64,000 nucleotides of DNA, from assembly GCF_040807025.1 (NCBI RefSeq), contig NC_090943.1, positions 24,457,213-24,521,212 of the forward strand, written 5' to 3'. The notes under the pieces are model-generated. The model searched no databases, was not told where the DNA came from, and saw only the letters and a program-made list of their open reading frames with translations. The DNA is from Struthio camelus. Lineage: Eukaryota > Chordata > Aves > Struthioniformes > Struthionidae. The position numbers and the translations under genes were made by a program. Of this stretch, positions 1 to 12,369 are shown piece after piece (position 1 is the stretch's first letter; each line of letters starts with the position of its first letter).

Positions 1-418
1 AGCAGCACCGAGGTGTTTCTATTTATCACCATTTGCCTTGATAGGGCACCATTCATTTAATTTATCATTTGATTCCTTTCAATTATTTCTTCTTGAGAAG
101 AAGTACAATCAGCATTATTTAGTTAGGACTGTGTTTGCCCAAAAGGTTTTGTAAAACCCATTAAAAGGAAACAGCTACTTGTGCATTGGATCTAGAGTTT
201 TCCTCAGATTACTTTGCGATTTAAAAACATTCTTACTTAACTTTTTATAGTTACAACAAGTTAACCTAGATAATCTACATTTAAGCTCAAGAGGAATGTA
301 GCAAAATTGTATGAGTATTTTCTCTGTTATTTCAGGGTAACACACTTTTGCATCAAACAACCACCGATCTCAAAATCTTCTACCAAGGACCATTGCTGAT
401 TATCTTACTGGTTTTCAG

Positions 419-445
419 TTTGTTTGTTTGTTTGTTTGTTTGTTT
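419..445. repeat. (TTTG)n microsatellite
   Basis: About 6.5 uninterrupted copies of a tetranucleotide read as tttg/gttt on the plus strand. This is a simple repeat with no gene context. Confidence 0.95.
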
Positions 446-2449
446 AATTTTGGAAGCATTGGGCACCCTAAGCAAAGAAGTGGGACACACAATTCTAAAC
501 ATGAATTAAAAATGACAAAATTAACCTAGGTGTTGCACAACCGGTTCAAATGCACTGAGTTATTAGGACAGCAGGTTATAAGCCTACCACCCCCTCTTCC
601 TTCCCCTGCTACCATCTTCCCAAAGAAAAGGCTGAGCTAGATGCATAGACCCAAAGGGACAACTTAGTTGTGCGTACTGAAGTTTAGGAAGGGCTGTTGC
701 ACTGTAAATCGGTCCTGTTGACTGAACTGAAAAGCAGTTCTTCTCTCAGGGTTTCTGCACTGTTCCCTGCTGACCAGCTGGACGTGTTGGGAGTCATGAA
801 TTTCATACTGGAGTGCTTACCTTTCAATATGCTTCGGAGATTGCATTGCTGGACCTTGACTTTGTAGACACAGTAGTGGTCTACTGTACCAGTCTCAGTA
901 TCTCAGTCCCTTTGTGGGTTTGAGCTTTACTCTTTCAGTGTCAGAGGATGCAACAGTGAATAAATTCACAAATGATGTCCAGGAGAATGAGGTAACAGGC
1001 AAATGTCAGAGGTAAATTTAAAAATGTGAATTGGTACATTAGTAATGATTTACTCTTACTTGTTACTTACAGTAACAAATCCCTCTGGTATTTCTCGTTT
1101 CTCATGTGATTTGTTTAGTATTGGGCACCTAGTCACTTAAGAATATTGAAAAAGAGTAGGTTTGACACTGAGAGTTGGTGTTGACACCAAGGAAACAAGA
1201 GGTTTGTTCAAATCTGCATTTTTTTTAACTTCAAGGGCTAGAAAAAAGTCCAGTGAAACAGCAGGCTTACTACTTATCTGTCAGCATTTGAATCATTCAT
1301 TTGGAAGGAAGAGGGCTCTGACTTCTATGAGCCTTTACCAGTTTTTTTCTAAAATTTTTCATCCTATCCTCCTTCACAGGAGATCAATAAGGGCTTTCAG
1401 GGTGCCATTTGCAGACTGTCAGTTGATCACTTTGGCAATCGCTATAATTAAAGAGCTCTCTGAGTTTCAGTGTACCCAGCTAAAAATGATGATAAGACTA
1501 CCGATACTCTTACTAAGGAGTTTTGAGGACTCTGGATGAAGAGCACTTTATTTAACACTACTCTGTGACTTGTCATCCCTTTAACTTCATGAACTTCTGA
1601 CTTTCTCTAGGTAGAAAAGAAAGAAGAGGAAGAAAATCAGCTTCACAGGTGAGAAATAAAAGCAATTTTAGTTCGCGTTTAAAAGAATGAATTGCACAAA
1701 GGTCTACCTCACCTAAAGTAGGAAGGCTGTGACTATTGCTCTCTGCTTCCATTACAGCCATGCTGCCCTGCTGACTATCTCTGTGCTGCAAATTGCTTTA
1801 GCAGCTAAGAATGATTTTACTTAACTCCAGTATCTGGTGCCTGTCTTTGGTGAAAAATGTTCCCAACTCATGGAATACAGTTTAATTTTTGTTCTTTTAG
1901 CCTCTCTGCACCCGAGAGAAGTGCACTAAAAAGAGGCTCAGGGATATATCTGCATCTGTGTTTCACTCATCTGCAAACCAGGAACCGAGAGAGGCACAGC
2001 AGGACAGCTAGGCCTCCATCTGTTGTGCGGAGCTCTGCTTTTTCTGTAAGTGATACAAGAAATAATCAACATTTCATTTGAAAAGAATAATTTAACATTC
2101 ATTTCAAAGTAAGCCTTAATCTGACTGCTAGGAAGCTGTTGCTCAATGTCCTCAGCCTCACCAACTAGTAGTATTGAGGAGGCAGGAGAGTTAAAGGAGT
2201 AATCAGAATCTAACATCATGTCCTCACCACAGACATCTTGAAAGATATTATGGAAGCCACATGCTCTGTGTTTTACTGTTTTATTCAGATCTCTTAAATG
2301 CTAAATTACAGGAGGAATGCGAGAATGAAAGTTACCACAGTATTCTCTGCCTTGCAGCACATGCAGGAGGGGGACAATATGTACAAAAATTAGGAGAGAG
2401 AAGTAGATTATTTTATAGGTTACAGTAGATTATATTGTTATACCTGAAG

Positions 2450-2487
2450 TATAAATAGGATATGAGGTTATAAACAGGATCTGAGGT
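2450..2487. repeat. 19-base tandem duplication, 2 copies
   Basis: Two adjacent 19-base units begin tataaa and end gaggt, with two mismatches between the copies. This is probably a local slippage or duplication event, with no function inferred. Confidence 0.8.
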
Positions 2488-4308
2488 GCCTGGATATGAT
2501 GGGGGTACAATCTGTGATTGCATTAGACAAACAGAATCCACGTCTTAAGACCAGGGTTTGTGAAAGAGCACAATCTGCTAGACTTTCTCCTGCACAAGTA
2601 GTGCACATAGTTCTGCCTAAAGTTTTCTTCGTAAGTACTTGCTTTCTCCAAATGGCAGCATCTGGGCTTTAGAGTATTATCATAAAGGCTTTCTTTCGGG
2701 GTACAAGATGTGCAGCATAAGAGTAGTTTAAACAGTAAACCTGGAAAGCTATTAGACATCAGGAAAAATACCAAAGGAAAGAACAAGTGCAATTAATAAA
2801 ACATAAAACATTTGCTCCATAAAAATCTAGAATATCATCATTACTGCTTCAAATTAGTTGAAGAGTAATTATCCCCAAGATGTTCTGGCACCTTCTACAT
2901 CTTGTTTGCAAAAGTTTGACAAAACAGGGAAGACACGGTAACCGAACTGTCTGTTGCATTAATAAAAGGGAAGAGAATTAGAATAAACTATAATAAGTGA
3001 AATGACATTATGATGAAAATTGGACAGTGTTAGCTATCTGTGTGTGGAGTGCTCACACGTGAGCACCTGAAATGCAGTGAAGGTGACCTTGCACAGTCTC
3101 ATCTGATAGAAAAGAAGATTAAAATTCCAATCTTGGATATTGTCATTACTTACTTTTAATAAACAATGCAATCCTAGTAGAAGAGCCCAGGTGATTCTTT
3201 ATGTGCCTGATTTGCTGAAAATATGCTGCCTTTTGCACGGAGGTGATTTAGATAGAAAATTTATTAACAGATTTTAGGGGTAGTGGGATGCTTTGCGAAC
3301 AAAGTGGAAAAAATCCTTATGAAAAGCTTTATTTTACAGAAGGTCTCCTTAGGAGATTTGTAGTGTAGGATTCAATATCATAAATATTGCCACACCTTAT
3401 CTATGATAAGGAAAGAAGAACGCCTCTATATCCCAGTGGCGTAAAGACAGCAGAAAAGTCAAGGTTAAGGCAGTTTTTGAGGCATATTCACACTTTCTTG
3501 TCAACTAGACTGGGTGAGACTTACTGGAGACAGCACAGAGAGGGATGGCGTTGGTGATTTTTGCAGCCTTTTGGCTTACTGGGTAGTACTTTTAGCAAAG
3601 GAACAGATATTTCTTCCCTCTCCAAAAAGAAATGAAGTAGGGGAGGAGAATATGTTGAGAGTGTGTTGAGAGAGTGAAAGAAAAGAAAGATGGGCTACTG
3701 AATGCCCTTCCCTCCCACCAGATCCTGAAAAGAAGAATACTGTGCACTATACTGTGCTAAAACCTGACATTTAGACTTAAGCAGTTTAAATAGTCCCCTG
3801 AGCTATGTTTAGGGTGCAGAACAGCTGTATGTATAATTAAGTAAAGCTAATTACAATAAATTAAGTTAACTAGAAAATCAGTCAGCGTTTTTATTCCTAA
3901 AAGTTCTGTTGCTGTTGCCAGAGTTGAAAATGCTGTAGGGCAAGATGCTGGGCCACTGCAGATTTTCAGACATCTAGTCACTTGGTTTCATTTTGTATTC
4001 AAAACTGGTAATTGGAAAACTTTGAAGCGAGGGGAGAGTGTTCATACGCCTGAATTTTAGCTCCTAATTTAAGAACTAGATGAGGAGGCTAATCTCTTTA
4101 GGCTAATTGTATAATCAAGGTAGTTGCCTTCCCCTTCTTTCAGCTACAGAAGACTTCTTGAGCATTCGGGCTAGTGTCAGAATATGGTGTGAATGCTTCC
4201 TTTGCCGTTCTACCCAGCTACATCAGCATAGCTCTACTCTAAAGTCGTAAAAACTGTGAAAACTTTTATTCTAGCTCAACATTTAAACATATCACATGGT
4301 CTAGTGAA

Positions 4309-4371
4309 AATTCAGTGCAACTCCATGAACTTCAACAAAGTTATGCTGGTGTATTATTAGTGAATCTTGTC
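4309..4371. repeat. Possible fragment of a palindromic amniote repeat
   Basis: The stretch contains ctccatgaacttcaac followed by aagttatgctggtgt. This resembles a common amniote interspersed sequence of the form GCTCCATTGACTTCAATGG flanked by TTATGCTGRTTTACACCAG. Similar fragments appear at about 32310-32370 and 48598-48640. The family name is not certain and the copy is decayed. Confidence 0.4.
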
Positions 4372-6619
4372 AGAGAGAAGAGGATTTGGCTCACCGTTTA
4401 TTAAGATTCATGTTTCATGCTATGCCACTGAACAAGAGCCAATAAAGCAAGGGAAAGCCTGATCCTGCTTGTAAGCTAATGCAATACAGCCGGATGAACA
4501 GTAGATACTCTGCATTTACTGTAGCATTACTGACATGAGTATCAGCTTGAGGAAGAGCCATGTGCTGTGCAGTGTATTGGCTGAAATGAAGAAAAGTGTT
4601 GAGCAAAGATATTGGCTCTAGCTGAGAAAACCATGAGGCACAAATCTCTGGAGTCTGGGAGATCATGCTAGGAAAGCATCACTGTATGTTTGTCTTCTTC
4701 TTACGCTCTTCCCAGAACATCTGCTACCTCCCACTGCCAGAAAAAGGATACCGGGCTAGACAGATCTTTGATCTCACCTTAAACATATATTCTGACACAT
4801 AACACGCTCCTTCAGTTGCATGGTACACTCAGCAAGGAATAAACTGCGGTTCAGCTAGCACACAGCAAAGACATGCAAAAGGCTGTGAGACTTCCTCCTG
4901 CGTCTTAGTGCTGGGTGCCAGAGCTAAAGACCAGATTATGAGAGGGAAGGCGATTTTATTTGCAGAGTAATGACTTTGCTTTGTGCAAGGAGAAAGGAAT
5001 TAGATTGGCAGGAGCTCTGACTGTACCCTCTCCCCTCCACCAGCCAGCTCCCCCTGCCAGCCTATGGGGGATACAGACTGCACTATGTATCACTGCCACA
5101 ACACGCTTCCTCTTCTTCAAGCTTCTCCTGCAATTGTGCAAAAAGATGCCCCTCCCTCACCCAAAATTGTGGCAAAACCTTGAGTGAGCCTCACTGCAGC
5201 AAAAACACAACTGAAAGCTACATTTAATTCATCTGCATTTGCTTTATTTGATAAGGGATGTCACCACAGTAAAGATTTTTTTAGAATAAAAATGAGTCAG
5301 CAGCTATCTCTAAAGGACTTGGTTTAAGGGTAAGCATAATGCAATCCACACAGGCTGTGAAATTATTCTCATTAGGAGGCTGTAAGGAATGTTTCTGGGA
5401 ACCAAGGTGAATTAAGGTTTGACCTTCTTTTTAATACTGTCTTCCTAGACACTTTCTCTTACATGTACACTTGTTCTCAGATTTCAGGAATGAGCTGCAT
5501 TGATCCTACTTCTGGAGATCAGTCATAGTGGTAAACAGCAAGTCTCTGTGATTTATGGCTGGGCCTGCTGATAGTACCTTAGAGATGTCTGAGCACCTGC
5601 AGCTGGAGATGCAGCTTTAGGAGCCAGGGATTTAAACCTTTCGGGTACAGCTCTCCCAGCAATTCTCACTTGTGAGATGAAAACAAATGGGATGAGGTAG
5701 TGACTATGGCCAGTGATTCTGGGCATTGCCCAGTCCCTGAGAAACAGAGTTTTCTGGTTTTAGAGTATTCTTCAATGCCCCCTCCCCTCATGCCATTCCT
5801 GATCAACAAAAGCCGGATTTCTAATAACACCAGTAATAATGCAGGGAAAGTGTCAGGAACTACTCTGCTTCTCACAGACTTGACAAAATCACTAGAAAAT
5901 TTCCTAGCTGGTAAATTTTTCATACCAGTCAAATGTGTGGTTGTATTATTGACTCACAATATGATTTCATATCAGCTACTCTAAGAACACAGCTACTGTG
6001 TACAAGTCTTGGTTAGTCATCCTAAATGGCAAGAATACAAAGTAAAGTAAAATTGTATTTATGAACGCTAAGTTTAATCAATGTTTTGCTTGCCATTTTA
6101 CTTTACAAAAACAAGGGTACCATACAATGTATGACACTGATGGATATAGTGTCATTCTAGCCCACAGATAAACCTGCTAGTTGGAAAGACTCTCCTTAAA
6201 CTCTGAGCTTCAACTCAGCCATTTTCACTGCAAAATAAGCTGATGCAAAGATAGATTTGGCTACTTAGGGGGAGCAAACAACACAGTGGGCTGGAGGGTG
6301 CCATGATATTGATAGAGAGGGCTGTGCTGCATTGCAGCTTCACTTTGGATGGAGGCATGGAGCAGAGCGCTGAGGGGGAAAGCTACCAACTCCCGAGCCA
6401 CTGCTGAATCGGCCCTTGGTCCTGATGTGAAACTTCAGAGTGTCTGAGATTCATAAACTGATTTGTAACATTACATCGATTGAAACAAATACAGCACCAG
6501 CAGCCTAACAGTTGTGGGGAAAACCCTGCAGGTAAATGGCATATCTGTATTGATCAAGAGCCACTTAGTAGGAAACTGAAAACATGCCAGTATTCATTAG
6601 CAATGACTGAAGGCATAGA

Positions 6620-7485
6620 TTTTTAAGGCCAGGAGGAGCCATTATGGTTCTACAGCGTGACCTCTAATGTAACATTGGCCAGAGGATTCCTCTGTTGTGA
6701 GGCCAATAGCTGTGCTTCAACTCAGGCATAGCTTCTAGGAAAAAAAGTATAATCTTCATTTCTTAAAAAGCCTTTGAAAGAAAAGCCATCTCAGTCCTTA
6801 GTACTGTGTTCCAATCACTAATTGCAGAGTAGTAATTTGTACTCTAAATAGTCTAGCTTCAGTTTACAGACATTAGGGGGAAGATTCACCCAACTCTGGG
6901 CACCTCCAATAGAGATTTACGTGTGCTAGTCACACTATGTGCCTTTTATAGACAGTGGAGCAAATAGAAACTTTAAGGGAGTGATTCATCTAAACCTGTT
7001 TTAGACATCTACTTTAGAATGAGATGAATTGGCTTTACAATCCTCTGACAATGCTGTTTAGCTCTCCATTGACAGCACAGAGATTCTAGATTGACCAGCT
7101 CATATATAGACCTCCATGCTTAGTGAGATGAATCCTACCATGATGCGTACCTTTTTTCTGCTGAAAAGTCTGGCCTTTCCCAGTTAGGTACTTCTGGAAT
7201 ATGAGCAAATTATTCCTTAACCTTCTCATTGTTAAAGGAAGTAAGTCAGGCTCCTTTAATTATTAACCTGCTTCCTAATACTTTGAATAACTCTTATGGC
7301 CTTTAATGTTTCAGTTTCCTTCTTGAACTATGAACATCAGAACTGGATACAATATTAGAGAACTGATCATACCTCAGCATGCTAAATAGCATGCTAAATA
7401 TAGCAGTAGTAAGAACATAGCAACATGTGATTAGCTGCACTAGATCAGACCCAAGGTCAGTGCAGATTAATGGCCTGTCTGTGAC
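6620..7485 (-). mobile_element. CR1-type LINE 3' fragment, decayed and interrupted
   Basis: Three stretches match, in order, the reverse complement of amniote CR1 3' sequence. The first is 6620-6875, with ggccaggaggagccatta and later gtctagcttcagtttacag. The second is 7195-7360, with ccttaaccttctcattgtta and then cttgaactatgaacatcagaactgg. The third is 7408-7485, with agtaagaacatag and gatcagacccaaggtcagtg. About 310 bases at 6880-7195 do not fit the element and may be an insertion or a diverged segment. A perfect 12-base tandem duplication sits at 7376-7399. No intact reading frame remains, so this is an old, immobile copy. The family call rests on recalled consensus. Confidence 0.72.
7376..7399. 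repeat. Perfect 12-base tandem duplication
   Basis: The unit agcatgctaaat occurs twice in succession without mismatch, inside the CR1 remnant. It contains the palindrome gcatgc. Its perfection against a decayed background suggests a recent duplication. Confidence 0.9.
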
Positions 7486-8798
7486 ATGATATGTAGTGGA
7501 GGATTTGGTGAAAGTATAAAAAAAGGAAAGAAGAGAGAGATACTTCCTGGACTCCTTTACCAGCCTACAGCTTTATGGCAAATAAAGACATTGCTGTGCT
7601 CAAGAGCGCTCCATGGACTTACTTACAAGAACTTATCTCATTATTTTCTGAACCAGCATAGGCTTTTGGTGTCTATAATACTATATACTAATGAGCTTAA
7701 CTGTTTGAATATGCAGTGCTTAAAAAAAAATTCCTTCTGTTGGTTCTGGATCTGCCCCATTTTATTTTCCAAACATGTCCTCTAGGTTTCATATAATAAG
7801 AGAGAATCAGATTTTGCAGAATGCTTACATGAAACGTAACAGCTTTGCAATGATTTTCTATTTATAATTACACTCCATAACAGTTAATGATTTAACCAAT
7901 ATTTAATGCATTTCCTGTGTGCTATGTTCATACATGTGTATATGTTGCATAGGTCTATCCTACTAGTCAAAACATTGTCCTATATCAGATCAGCTAAAGT
8001 CCATTACTGTACGTACCAAGCCAGTAGCCTCATTAGGAAGTACCAAGTGAGCCTGAGAGGACGCTTTATGTCCTCCTTGGTAGGGGAAGGAAATGCCTTA
8101 GTGCTGTTTACTATTTTGTAAACATTACTGTAGTGAAGTGCTCTCTTAAATGTGACTGTGAATTAGAAACTCTTCTGCTGAAACTCCCTCACTTTATTGT
8201 ATGCCATATCCTTCATCTCAGGTAAGACTCCTGGATCCCAAGGAGGAGTTCAGAGGCTGTATTTAGATTATGAAGCAAGTGTAGGCTGCAGTCCAGATCA
8301 CCTTCAAACAACCCTGTTCCCTGTGGTTTTGTACCTGGGTTTCTTCCCACGGCATGAGGAGGCAGCAAGGTGCTAGCCCAAGCCTCAGGGCAGCGTGGAG
8401 CCTCAGGTCACACCTAACACTTAGACATAACATAAAAGAACATATAGGAGCTCCTGGAGCCTGTGAGTAGGGAGCTGTTTTTGAAGTACCAGCCTGAAGA
8501 CTTGCATATGTTAAAAAAACAGGCAAACTCAGTCTCCATATTTGGGAGAATGCAAAGGTGAGAACTATGAACAGCGGTGGACCAGAGTCTTTTGGCTTAG
8601 GGGAACATGGGACCACCTGTAGAACCTACTCACATTTCACCAGCGTCTTTTCAGAGTGGTACGAGGTTATAACAGGCTGTAAATAACCGGAGAGCTGTCT
8701 TTCCTCAGCATATTTGTCAGCAGAGAGAATCAAAATGTTTCTCTTTGAAGTCAGGGTAGAAGTGCCTTTGTTGGAGGATGTTGTCACAGCTTGGTTTG

Positions 8799-8865
8799 GC
8801 GCAGTGCCGGCCCAGCGGAGGTGGTGGTTTGCGTGCCGTGGGACGCATCCGAATTGCAGCACCGG
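8799..8865. other. Isolated CpG cluster
   Basis: Around eight CpG dinucleotides fall within about 70 bases, from ggcgcagtgccgg through cagcaccggt, in otherwise CpG-poor DNA. CpG retention can mark an unmethylated regulatory element or a younger GC-rich insertion. No gene or repeat identity was recognised. Confidence 0.5.
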
Positions 8866-9649
8866 TTTGTTTGGTGTTCCAGAAACTGCAGTGCCTGTGG
8901 GATTTCAGCCAGTAAAGACTGCAGCAGTAGCTCTGCCTTTTGTGATTTCCCCTTTTTCGTTATATTTGAATCTCACTTGTGCTGCTGATCTCTGGTCTGC
9001 TGCACTTATAATCACAGAAATGTCTTCTGTGTTCTTTCCCTGACTTGCTGCAATCAAATCATGCAAAATGAATTTTTGAGGGAGAAAATAGGACTTTCGG
9101 TCTATGCAACATAGCCAAAAATAGTTAACTCTTAAATGTTATTTATGATGTTATCTCCTTCCTCCTGGAAGTAGAAATGCTCCTGTCATCCTCCGTGCAG
9201 GAGATGCTTGCCAAAAGGTGGAATGCATGAAAAAGGATCCTCTCCTGAATCATCCTGAGAAGGCGGACACGCTACAGAGGAGGAATGGAATGACCTCGCT
9301 GCTTCTTCCCTGTTTCGCTCCATCTGGAGATGGAGGTTGAACACAGGGAGTGGGAGGCAGAGGGGAGGCACGCTGGGAGCTCTGTGCCTCCCACTCATCA
9401 GACACTCCAGGCCACTTGAATAAGCTTGCCCTACCCACTTTAGGCTGTTCTCTCATATATTAACTAAGACCAGGAAGCTATACCAGAGAAGGCCTTCTAC
9501 TTTCAAGTTAATGCAGTTATTTTACAGTTGCAGATAAAATTTTAAGCAAGCTGTTGCCTAACTGTGTGTGCAAAACATAAACACAAATCCTAGGTTGTGC
9601 TCAAGGCCTCAAAAGTAAGGCTCCAGGAGGGACTGTTGTCACGTATAAA

Positions 9650-9672
9650 TTTTATATGGATCCCATATAAAA
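9650..9672. repeat. Perfect inverted repeat, 10-base arms
   Basis: The arms ttttatatgg and ccatataaaa are perfect reverse complements separated by three bases (atc). They could form a short cruciform or be a symmetric protein-binding site. No transposon ends were recognised around it. Confidence 0.85.
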
Positions 9673-12369
9673 GATGATTTTCTCTATCCGTTATGATGAA
9701 AGGAAGAAAAAGCAAAGACGTCAGGATATCCAGTGCAGAAAGGAGACATTCCTGGCTCTGCTGAAGCTTGTACATGTGAGAAAGAATCAGTCTTGCTACA
9801 TCCAGCTAGTCCAGGCAGAGAATAGTTTGGTTCATCCATACTCAAGCAGCAACCAGTGCCCCATTAGAATACCAGATAAGAAGAGCTTATAGAGATGGAG
9901 AAGTCATCACATAGTTAAAGAACAGAGCTTGCCATACCACCTGGTTTCCATTTTTAGACTATGAATAATAGGAAATCTTCAGGGTAACCAGACTATCATA
10001 AATCCTTATTGTAATATGACCTTTAATGCACTGAAAGATATTAGTGTCCTCTGATTATATAACCTTACTATTTTGATTGAAAATATAAGAGCATTTGTGC
10101 TTATATATATGTAGAGGAGGAGGAGAAGAAGAAAAAGATAGAACTGACAAAATTTATCATTAAGAAATTATTTAGTCATCACACTAGCTAAATAAAATTA
10201 CCTATGAGATATGTTATTTAAGGCTTAGTAAGGATTTGACAGTCTAATCATGTCAACGATCTGAAAGATAAGCCTCTGCTTACACCATGGTCCTCTGAAG
10301 ATGCTTTGCGGTGCGTTCCAAGGTGACATTTTCACTGGCTTTAGCTGCTCACCAGCACAAACACAACTTAATCCACGGCCTGTGAATTGCCACAGATATG
10401 TATGGAGGGATATTTTTGTTAAATTTAACAGCTTTTTCTGGGGAAAACTTTGCATTGAGACAGATGCACTGAAAACCAAGGAAAAAAAAATCTATTGAGC
10501 TATAGGATCATGATGTAATTACTACCGCCAAAATCAGCTGGCTCCAGAGCAGCATGGAGAGAAATGCCTCGACACAAAGAGCGCTTGATCAATAGCTCAA
10601 CATCCAGTTTGGCTGGTCTTTGTGTCACCACTGAGAAAAGATAAAGTTTTATCTCTGACTATGCAGGGTGAATAAAACTTTTCATAGTATTTACTTTCAG
10701 TCTGGTAGCAACATATACATGCCTGAAGACAAAGCTGAGGAGAGCTGCTCTGCTGAGCATGAGGTTATACAGACGGCTGAGACAGCTGCTTCTGCAGGGT
10801 TTGCAATAGTATAAATATGAAAACTGACTTTGATTTTTATTAAATATGCATTCACGTCAATGACACGGACAACATATTGTTAGTTTTATCAGACATATCC
10901 ACTTACTCCACTAGTTCAACAAAGCGTTGTATATTGATTTGACAAAGATACTGCCAACTCATGTTGAGTGACTGCTGGATGTACCAGTACAGACCTTAAT
11001 TTATATTCTGGAACTGTGCCCTCTCTGCCATCTTGGATCTTCCTATAAAATCTTATAAGTTGTAAGAAAAAAATCTATTCCACATTTTTCAGATTTATGA
11101 TTCTCAAATGAAAGAAGGAACAGAAATAATCTTTCCATTTGTCAGCCTGTCATCTACATGAAACAGATACAGCTGCTGCTGCAAGAAAATTCTCTTACAG
11201 GTGTAAAATGGACATTCTCTTCACAAATATTTTTGTCATTAACTTAGCATAAAGATCTATGAAATGCTAGGGCAGTAGAATTCTTGTTTCATCTTATGAA
11301 AAAAAAGAGACAAATCATAATTCACTTGAGGTTTTGTCTTTGTTATTTTGTGTAACTGAAAAGATTTGGTGTAGTTGAAAAGCACATTCTGTGCAATACT
11401 CGGAAGTGGATGTGCTTGTTTTTGAGAAGAGTAACATGCAAAGTTACTCATTCAGTTCAGTCTTCCACAAAGCAGATGATGATCGAAGGCCCTTGAAAGT
11501 ATGAGGGAATGAATGCCACCCGTGCCAGGAATGCCAGTCTCCTCCATCATTTATGACTGAGCACTGTCTCTAGAATAGAGATCACTAAAAATGAGTTGAT
11601 TTTTTTACTACTGAAGAACATGTGTGCATAGGAAATATATGCAGCTGTGAAATTTCATCAGTAAGCATTAGTGTGCTGGTAATAAGAAAAAACATTTGAA
11701 GTATGAAATAAGACAAGTAATTTAAATAAGAAATACAATGATTATAAATTAACAACCCTAGCGAAGAAACGAAAAGGTCATCAGCTGAGCCATTGTAGCA
11801 GCTTGTGAAGCTCCTGTGCCCCATCCCAAGCACTTCTGAAGGAGATGGATGGGAACCTGGAGATTGCAACTTGGTTGGCAACGAGCAAGGTACAAGGAAC
11901 TCCTTGCTATGTGTTTCCCCCTGGAACCATGCCCTCTCTGGGAGGAAGCAGATATCTGATGTTTATGCACTAGTTGTCCTGAATCCCACTTAATACCAGA
12001 CATAACTTTCACTCCGATCTAGTGCAGCAAGGCCCTGTCCTCTCCTGTTTCCCCTGAAACTCTATCTCTCTTTCTCACCTTTGCACAGGCTGTTTTTTTC
12101 TCTTCCTTTTTCTCTTCCCTGTCATGTCGCACCTGAAACCAAGGGCTCCTGAAATAGGAGGTTTGAAGGCAACCTCGCGAAGGAAGGCCTTGCTGTCTCC
12201 CACCTCTCTGGCCTCCTCCTATCTTCTATCTTCTCCTGCTCCAAAGGATCCCACTGGCTAATTGGAGGGAGGGCAGAGAAATGGAAATTACTAAATGCCA
12301 GCTGGAAACAGATTCAAAGCGTAAAATATAACAAGATGGTTTCTATCCTAGAACTTTTAAAGAACTGGT

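Larger units (their letters stand above)
1..6615. other. Non-coding DNA, left flank
   Basis: No coding exon, RNA gene or confidently classifiable transposon was recognised. The open frames here are short and of random composition. Visible local structure is limited to a TTTG repeat at 419-445, a 19-base imperfect tandem duplication at 2450-2487, and a short segment at 4309-4371 resembling a widespread amniote repeat. Confidence 0.6.
7486..12365. other. Non-coding DNA between two CR1 remnants
   Basis: No exon or RNA gene was recognised. The open frames at 8263-8616 (minus) and 8714-9043 (plus) have no domain. Notable local structure includes a small CpG cluster at 8799-8865, a perfect inverted repeat at 9650-9672, a purine-rich GGA/GAA tract near 10112-10140 and a pyrimidine-rich stretch at about 12030-12120. 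A weak CR1-like segment may lie at 7979-8020 (atcagatcagctaaagtcc) but is too short to call. Confidence 0.55.

Noticed and set aside
7979..8020. CR1-like word atcagatcagctaaagtcc
   Set aside because: Too short and isolated to support an element call.
8263..8616. 117-codon minus-strand frame with hydrophobic segments
   Set aside because: No family resemblance, no CpG promoter or splice context, and a length within chance expectation for 64 kb in six frames.
12030..12120. Pyrimidine-rich tract ending in cacctttgcacag, considered as a splice acceptor
   Set aside because: No exon-like open frame or donor follows at a sensible distance; it is more likely low-complexity sequence.
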